A stretch of DNA of 64,000 nucleotides from Kingdonia uniflora. Taxonomy: Eukaryota; Streptophyta; Magnoliopsida; Ranunculales; Circaeasteraceae. Below the pieces are notes generated by a model, which saw only the letters and a program-made list of their open reading frames with translations, made no database searches and had not been told where the DNA came from. A program made the translations under genes and the position numbers. How positions within the stretch are numbered: position 1 is the first letter of the stretch; each line of letters starts with the position of its first letter. Location: positions 372,001 through 436,000 of the forward strand of contig JACGCM010001110.1 of assembly GCA_014058105.1 (NCBI GenBank), written 5' to 3'. Of this stretch, positions 58,744-64,000 are shown one piece after another.

Positions 58744-59967
58744 ATGAAGGAAGAGATTAATGCATTACAGAAGAATTTCATTTGGGAACTTGTTGATAAA
58801 CCCTACGGATATCGTATTGTTGGGTGTCGTTGGATCTTTACTGTAAAGATGAATTCAGATGGAAGTATTGATAGGTATAAAGCCAGACTAGTTGCCAAAG
58901 GGTATACGCAGACGTATGGTATAGATTACGAGGAGACCTTCGCCCTAATGGCAAAGATAAACACTATTCGTGTACTCATTTCTCTTGCAGCCAATCAAGG
59001 TTGGCCATTACAACAGTTTGACGTGAAGAATGTATTTCTCAATGGAGACTTAGAAGAAGAAGTATACATTGATTTACCACCTGGAGTCACGAATTCTGAA
59101 GGAGGAAAAGTATACAAATTAAAGAAGGCATTGTACAGGTTAAAACAGTCGCCACGAGCTTGGTTTAGAAGGTTTTTGAAGAACATGAAAGCATTTGGAT
59201 ATAGACAAAGTAATTCTGATCATACCTTGTTTATAAAACGGAAGTCAGGAAAGCTTACCGCTCTTATTGTTTATGTTGATGATATGGTTGTTACTGGAAA
59301 TGACTCAGTAGAAATAGAGGCACTGAAGAACTATTTGTTACTGGAATTTGAGATGAAGGATTTGGGACAGTTAAAATACTTCTTAGGCATTGAAGTTGTA
59401 AAATCAAGTCAAGGTATTTTCATGTCTCAACGAAAGTATATATTAGACATTCTTGCAGAAACTGGGATGCTTGATTGTAAACCGGTAGATACACTGATTG
59501 AAGCGAATCATCACTTGGGAATGCTTTCCGACCAAGTTCCATGTGACAAAGGAAGGTACCAACCCTTAGTGGGAAGACTAATTTATCTCTGCCATACTCG
59601 ACCGGATATTGCATATGCCATTAGCGTCGTAAGTCAATTCATGCATAATCCAAGTGAAGAACATATGAAGGCGGTCTTTCGAATACTAAGGTACTTGAAG
59701 AAATCTCCAGGAAAATGTCTCTTATTCCGAAATGGTGGTGATATGGAAGTAATGAGATACACCGATGCAGATTGGGCAGGAGATATGACGAACAGGAGGT
59801 CAACCTCAGGCTATTTTACTTTTGTATGCAAGAATTTGGTGACATTTAGAGCTAAGAAGCAAAAAGTTGTTGCTAGATCAAGTGCAGAATCTGAGTTTCG
59901 GGGTATGGCTCATGGAATATGTGAACTACTATGGATACGGAATATATTGAAGGATTTAAACTCATAA
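58744..59967 (+). CDS. Copia reverse transcriptase and RNase H, open 407-codon frame
   Basis: The frame is uninterrupted. It has KEEINALQKNFIWELV (start of RVT_2), GCRWIFTVKMNSDG-IDRYKA, and FDVKNVFLNG with the first catalytic Asp at residue 93. The YVDD active site is at residues 177-180, and LKYFLGIEV, DIAYAISVVSQFM, YTDADWAGD (RNase H, residues 339-347) and SSAESEFRG follow. It ends early at ILKDLNS; the rest of RNase H is in the +1 frame from 59931. The ATG at 58744 follows stops, so it is not the original start. The copy retains catalytic motifs but lies in a polyprotein with dead integrase and no protease. Confidence 0.8.
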   Translation: MKEEINALQKNFIWELVDKPYGYRIVGCRWIFTVKMNSDGSIDRYKARLVAKGYTQTYGIDYEETFALMAKINTIRVLISLAANQGWPLQQFDVKNVFLNGDLEEEVYIDLPPGVTNSEGGKVYKLKKALYRLKQSPRAWFRRFLKNMKAFGYRQSNSDHTLFIKRKSGKLTALIVYVDDMVVTGNDSVEIEALKNYLLLEFEMKDLGQLKYFLGIEVVKSSQGIFMSQRKYILDILAETGMLDCKPVDTLIEANHHLGMLSDQVPCDKGRYQPLVGRLIYLCHTRPDIAYAISVVSQFMHNPSEEHMKAVFRILRYLKKSPGKCLLFRNGGDMEVMRYTDADWAGDMTNRRSTSGYFTFVCKNLVTFRAKKQKVVARSSAESEFRGMAHGICELLWIRNILKDLNS

Positions 59968-60164
59968 AAGCAATGGATCTACACTGTGACAATAAAACAG
60001 CGATTATGATTGCACACAATCCAATTCAACATGACCGTATGAAACATGTTGAAGTGGATCGGTTCTTTATCAGAGAAAATATTGACAAAGGGTGTATATA
60101 TTTTCCATTCGTGAAGTCGGAATATCAACTTGCATATATTCTTACGAAAGGAGTTTGTGGATGA
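59931..60164 (+). pseudogene. End of copia RNase H, shifted frame
   Basis: LHCDNKTAIMIAHNPIQHDR, MKHVEVDRFFIRENID and QLAYILTKGV are the C-terminal motifs of copia RNase H (usually D--SAI-IA-NPV-H-RTKHI---HF-RE, then LADI-TK). The frame overlaps the previous one, showing a single frameshift near 59960. Confidence 0.75.
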
Positions 60165-60215
60165 ATATTTAAAGACATGATTGATAAGCTGGGCATAATT
60201 GACATCTATGCTCCA

Positions 60216-60228
60216 TCTTGAGGGGGAG
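60216..60228 (+). other. Copia polypurine tract
   Basis: TCTTGAGGGGGAG immediately precedes the 3' LTR (second-strand primer). Confidence 0.7.
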
Positions 60229-60433
60229 TGTTGAATATAGAATATATGTTGAATATAGAATATACCTAATATAGGATATATACTAAATATAGAATTCTTT
60301 AAATATATGATATTCTTACTTAGCGCCCAAGTAATTGAACTATATAAGGAGAAGGACTTCTTCCATTGTAATAATCGAATAATAATAAAGTTAGTCCTTC
60401 TCGAATCTCTTATTTTTTGTATTAGTTTCTACA
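60229..60433 (+). repeat. 3' LTR of copia element
   Basis: 205 bp, longer than the 5' LTR mainly because TGTTGAATATAGAATATA is present twice at its start (60229 and 60247). Confidence 0.85.
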
Positions 60434-62052
60434 AGACTTGCGTAAAACTGCCCTTTCAATACACTCCATCTTCATCAATTTCAATCTGGAAAAGGTTACA
60501 AACACCATGAGTCCAAGACCCACAACTTAACCTCATGGTTACCCAACAGCTACAACATGGGGTATGACACATGTAAAACTGCTCTAAGAATACTACCACC
60601 TTCACAAAAATAACATTAACTAAGGAAAAAGGTGCCTTTAATATCACACACAAAGGTCACCAAGCTTCTGTCTTCCAGAGAGCACTTGTTAACACTCGGA
60701 AATAACTCATAAAAGAAACACTTTGTGGTGATAATGTTGATGATGAATTGAGAAGATATGGGCTTCTAAACAAACAAGAGTCAAAGTTTTTAATCATCCT
60801 AGCAACTCTATAACAGGAGCTGGCTAAACAAGGTTGACAAGAATCATGAATAAGTGTAAATACTAATCATATACTAAAATGAAGCACCTATGACTATCAC
60901 ATATTCCAGATTAACAATTCCTCCAGACATGTTAAGTCCAACCCTGAGATCCCTACATTCTAATCATATATTCTACCCGAATATAGTAACATAAAACCCT
61001 GACCTTCATTACATTAAGAAGAAAAACATACTCGAATTACAAAAATCAAAGGACGGAAACTTAAGTGACTTAAAAAGCATAGCAAACAAAGCATGAACAT
61101 AGGGATTACACCACAGAAAATCTGACCTTCATCGAATCGGAGGAGAGAGTCAGGATCCTTCCAAATGGATTACAACAGAGTAATCAATCATCAAGGCAGC
61201 ATCAGTAAATCAATAATTAAAATTTTAATCTGAAAAGCAAAGATAATTTATGCTTTAGCAAATTACCGTACCCGACTTAAGATCCAACTTGGTAAAAAAC
61301 CGAGCCGTCTGCAACTCATCCAAAAGTTTGTCAATCCGTGGAAGTAGATAATGATTCTTCACCGTGATCTTATTCAGCGCCCTTTGTATGAAAAGTATAT
61401 ATATATTCTAATTTATATAGTTTGATCGTAAAAATAAATAGTTTATAGATGCATATCAACATAAGGGAAAGTGGAACATGATGCCCCTCTCCCTAAATGA
61501 ACAATGTCAAAATTTAATGTGTACCACATCCCCAGTCTGATAACACGTCTACTATGAGCTCAGGTCTGCAACACAAGAGATGGAAATAATCAGTTAAAAC
61601 GATGCATTCAATGGAAACCAATCCAAACGATCAGATCCAATAACCAAATCGATCTGGACTCGATTAGGAGCGAATACCCAAAACTCGTAAGAGAAATGTT
61701 AAAATAGGATGCACGTCAAAACTACTACGACAGCAAATACAGCGTCGCCCAAATAGCGTAAAATCGTAAATCTGAAGTTGAAACCCAACCCCAAAACAAA
61801 CAGAGAAACCACTACCACTAAAAGTCAATCAATCATTATTTTAAGGATTCAAGATGAACATCTTGAGTCCTCCAAATCTACAGCAAAAGCCTATACACTA
61901 GACCTATGCTAGAAGCCTACACGCAGAAGGTCTCAAGAGATCAACTCTATAACCAAACATGCGAAAAAGACACAAGATACCAAGGAATCATCCTAACTCG
62001 CTCTAAGAATGCTCAACCTATGAGTGCTAGACACCGAGATAGGAGTTTAACC
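60434..62052 (-). other. Interior of a minus-strand gypsy element and unidentified sequence
   Basis: The only coding trace is the reverse-transcriptase piece at 61265-61390. The minus ORF at 60456-60653 (CNLFQIEIDEDGVY and others) is not recognised. 61391-62051 is non-coding. Confidence 0.4.
61265..61390 (-). pseudogene. Ty3/gypsy reverse transcriptase fragment
   Basis: The minus strand reads [20 protein letters not shown] then [18 protein letters not shown]. This matches the start of gypsy RT (RALNKVT-KNRYPLPRID-L-DQL-GA--FSK-DLRSGY). About 40 codons remain; both sides are unrelated. Confidence 0.75.
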
Positions 62053-62070
62053 TAGAGCTCTGATACCAAG
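62052..62070 (-). other. Primer binding site next to the 62073 LTR
   Basis: On the minus strand CTTGGTATCAGAGCTCTAG contains TGGTATCAGAGC, the initiator tRNA-Met site, 2 bases from the LTR. This fixes the element's direction as minus. Confidence 0.8.
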
Positions 62071-63190
62071 TCTGTCACGCCCCAAAATCTAGTAATCGAT
62101 AGCTTGACCAATTACTAGATCTGAAGCTGTGCAGGTCGGGGAATACACAGATTCACCCCACGAACAACCGAGCCATAGACAAATTGTGGCCCGGTCATTC
62201 ACAATAGTATCACAGCAGAGTAAAAGGGAAAACTGAAACAGCAGAAGACTAAGATAACATAATCTAAACGTAAGATTCTACAAACCTCTACGCAGCAAGC
62301 CCAACTGTAAAACTAGAGAATGAGCCTCCAGCTCAGCTCCCCAAAGATCACCACAGCAGTAACTAAAATCTAAAACAACCTGCCACTGAAAGGGGGATGC
62401 GAGAGTGAGCAAACAACGAGCTCACTAACTCCCAAGAATAGCTAAATGATTATACTAACCAATGAGATGGATATAAATATTAGTGATAGCAGGATATAAT
62501 AATATCTAACGATAAACAATGCATATATATAAATATATATATATATGATGACTAATAGGTATATGTATATATATTAACTCTAATAAACTATCTATAAATA
62601 TACCTCGTGCAAAGGAGTGCTAATCCATACTCCAGTCACAAGTACCACTAACTACACTCTAATCACTACCGTGGCCCTCAGCGCCACAAGCAACTAACCC
62701 ACCTCAGGAATACAGTCACACGTGAGGGTAAACACCCTCGGCCAACTACAAACCAACCGGGTTATCCAAACCCCAACCAGGCACACTCCCGAAGCTACCA
62801 CAAGCTGAACGAGATCACCCACAACCAAATACCAGCCTAAAGCTCATACCAACCAACCAGACTAATCTACCTAATAACTTAATCAGATACAGAAGAGGGT
62901 GGAATAGATATAAAGAGGAGAGGAGTATGTAGAAGGAAGAGAAGTCTAATTATACCGCAATCAATTAGGAGAAGAGGAATCTAATATGCGGAGAAGAATA
63001 TGATGAACTAGGATAATCCCATAATTATCCCAATGCAATGATATGTTATGATGATGATATGATGGAATGAGATAATCTTCTGATTATCCCAAGTGCAGAA
63101 GATTCTATATTAAACATAATGCAGAAAGGGTTAAGGATTTCTATCAGAAGAACCTACGAATAGGAAGTATGCTGAGATGCAATGATATGC

Positions 63191-63215
63191 TTGATGATGA
63201 TGATGATGATGATGC
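63191..63215. repeat. GAT microsatellite
   Basis: TTGATGATGATGATGATGATG run in the LTR, about seven GAT units. Confidence 0.8.
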
Positions 63216-63430
63216 AGAAAGATTTGATGAAGTAGGATAGTCCCATACCTATCCCAAATGCAACGGTTTAGCGATGTCAACCCAAAGGGCTAGCCCCCAA
63301 GACTAAAATGGGCTGACAACTGCTGAAAAAGGATTTTACTTACCGGATATTGTTGGATACAAGGGTACGATGTACTGCACTAGCTTGACCAGACTAAAAG
63401 ATATTAACATATGAACTTCAACCTCGCCTG

Positions 63431-63630
63431 AGGAGTCTGGGCACCAGGAACTAGCATCCAAACATGTCTCTCCACGCAGGATGAGACTGGGCACCAGGAG
63501 AACTATTCCAACCATAACTTCACTCTCAGGAGAAGACTGGGCACTAGGAAATAGTATCCAACCATGTCTCTCTTAGTAGGACGAGACTGGGCACCAGGAA
63601 AACTAATCCAACCATATTTTTACCTCAAAA
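63431..63630. repeat. 50-bp tandem repeat x4 in the LTR
   Basis: The landmark GA-TCTGG or GACTGG followed by GCAC(C/T)AGGA falls at 63435, 63485, 63535 and 63585, exactly 50 bases apart. Each unit continues ACTA-CATCCAACCATGTCTC-like. The fourth unit decays after CCAACCAT. Confidence 0.85.
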
Positions 63631-64000
63631 ACTTTAACCCAATCCAGGGATCCTATCAACCTATCGGGGCCGGCCGATGCGGAGTTGTTTATATCTCCAA
63701 TCGCAGTAAGATAAGGAGAGAATATATTATCTAAGGATATGAGCATGATCCTAGAGACTGAAACACAACTGTTGTTAACACAGCCAACACGCAATAGGAT
63801 AACCACCTGCCTGAGAGCGTGGCAACCAAAACTAACACAGATGCCCTCCTGTGACTCAGTTGCATCATCTAAACCTAGATGAAACAACAACTTAACCATC
63901 ACGATATCTAAACGACATCAGTATCTAAGATTCATAAAAACAATATGATTACATCAAGTACAACAGTACTCTAGCTGTCAACACAGACTAGTACTCATGG

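Larger units (their letters stand above)
56505..60433 (+). mobile_element. Ty1/copia LTR retrotransposon with internal deletion
   Basis: The 5' LTR is 56505-56693 and the 3' LTR 60229-60433. Both begin TGTTGAATATA and end TTTCTACA. Flanks are GGACT (56500-56504) and AGACT (60434-60438), a 5-bp target duplication with one change. It has a primer site, then gag zinc knuckle, integrase, reverse transcriptase and RNase H in copia order, and a polypurine tract. The N-terminal gag and the protease are deleted, and integrase has stops. Confidence 0.85.
62073..64000 (-). repeat. 5' LTR of a minus-strand gypsy element, runs off the window
   Basis: On the + strand it begins TGTCACGCCCCAAAATCTAG, as does the solo LTR at 44254. 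Both share AGTGAGCAAACAACGAGCTC and ACTAGGATAATCCCATA blocks. At least 1,928 bp are present. It contains a GAT microsatellite and a 50-bp tandem repeat. Confidence 0.75.

Overview
This is nuclear DNA of a flowering plant. Introns are GT-AG, and the retrotransposons are typically plant (Athila-like Ty3/gypsy, Ty1/copia, L1-type LINEs, Helitrons). The captured gene fragments also look like plant THIC, RIO2, O-fucosyltransferase and ARID-HMG genes. I cannot name the species.

Only one ordinary host gene is clear. It is the 3' part of a DDT/PHD-finger gene resembling PTM, on the + strand at 583-16136. Seven exons join in one frame to 960 codons plus a stop; the 5' end lies outside the window. Its fifth intron (4683-15136, 10.4 kb) holds a three-level nest: a minus-strand LINE, a gag-only LTR element inside or beside it, and a hAT-like MITE inside that element's 3' LTR. 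A roughly 200-bp tandem duplication copies the 3' splice site and the start of exon 6.

16137-20640 holds remnants: an unidentified 112-residue ORF, a 183-bp tandem duplication, an ARID-HMG gene fragment and a LINE RNase H fragment. 20900-39294 is Helitron territory. First comes a decayed Rep/helicase Helitron whose 3' hairpin is fused to the last exon of a THIC-like gene. Then comes a head-to-tail series of five non-autonomous copies (one only 136 bp) that share 5' leaders and 3' hairpin-CTAG ends. Two of these carry likely host exons, RIO2 kinase-like and O-fucosyltransferase-like.

39295-42540 holds minus-strand ORFs of a retroelement type I cannot place. 42540-50364 is a decayed minus-strand Athila-like element (LTR, primer site, gag, protease, integrase; reverse transcriptase lost) interrupted by a 2.75-kb solo LTR with a perfect 5-bp target duplication. 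50365-54360 holds two arrays of a roughly 100-bp repeat in opposite orientation, flanking the 3' end of a second, plus-strand gypsy element. 54361-56504 has a CACTA-like end and unidentified exon-like pieces.

56505-60433 is a Ty1/copia element with both LTRs and an open 407-codon reverse transcriptase/RNase H frame, but with gag and protease deleted. From 60434 to the end are pieces of a minus-strand gypsy element whose 5' LTR (62073 onward) is related to the solo LTR. No tRNA, rRNA, CRISPR array or bacterial-type operon was seen. All family calls come from reading motifs by eye; no search was run.
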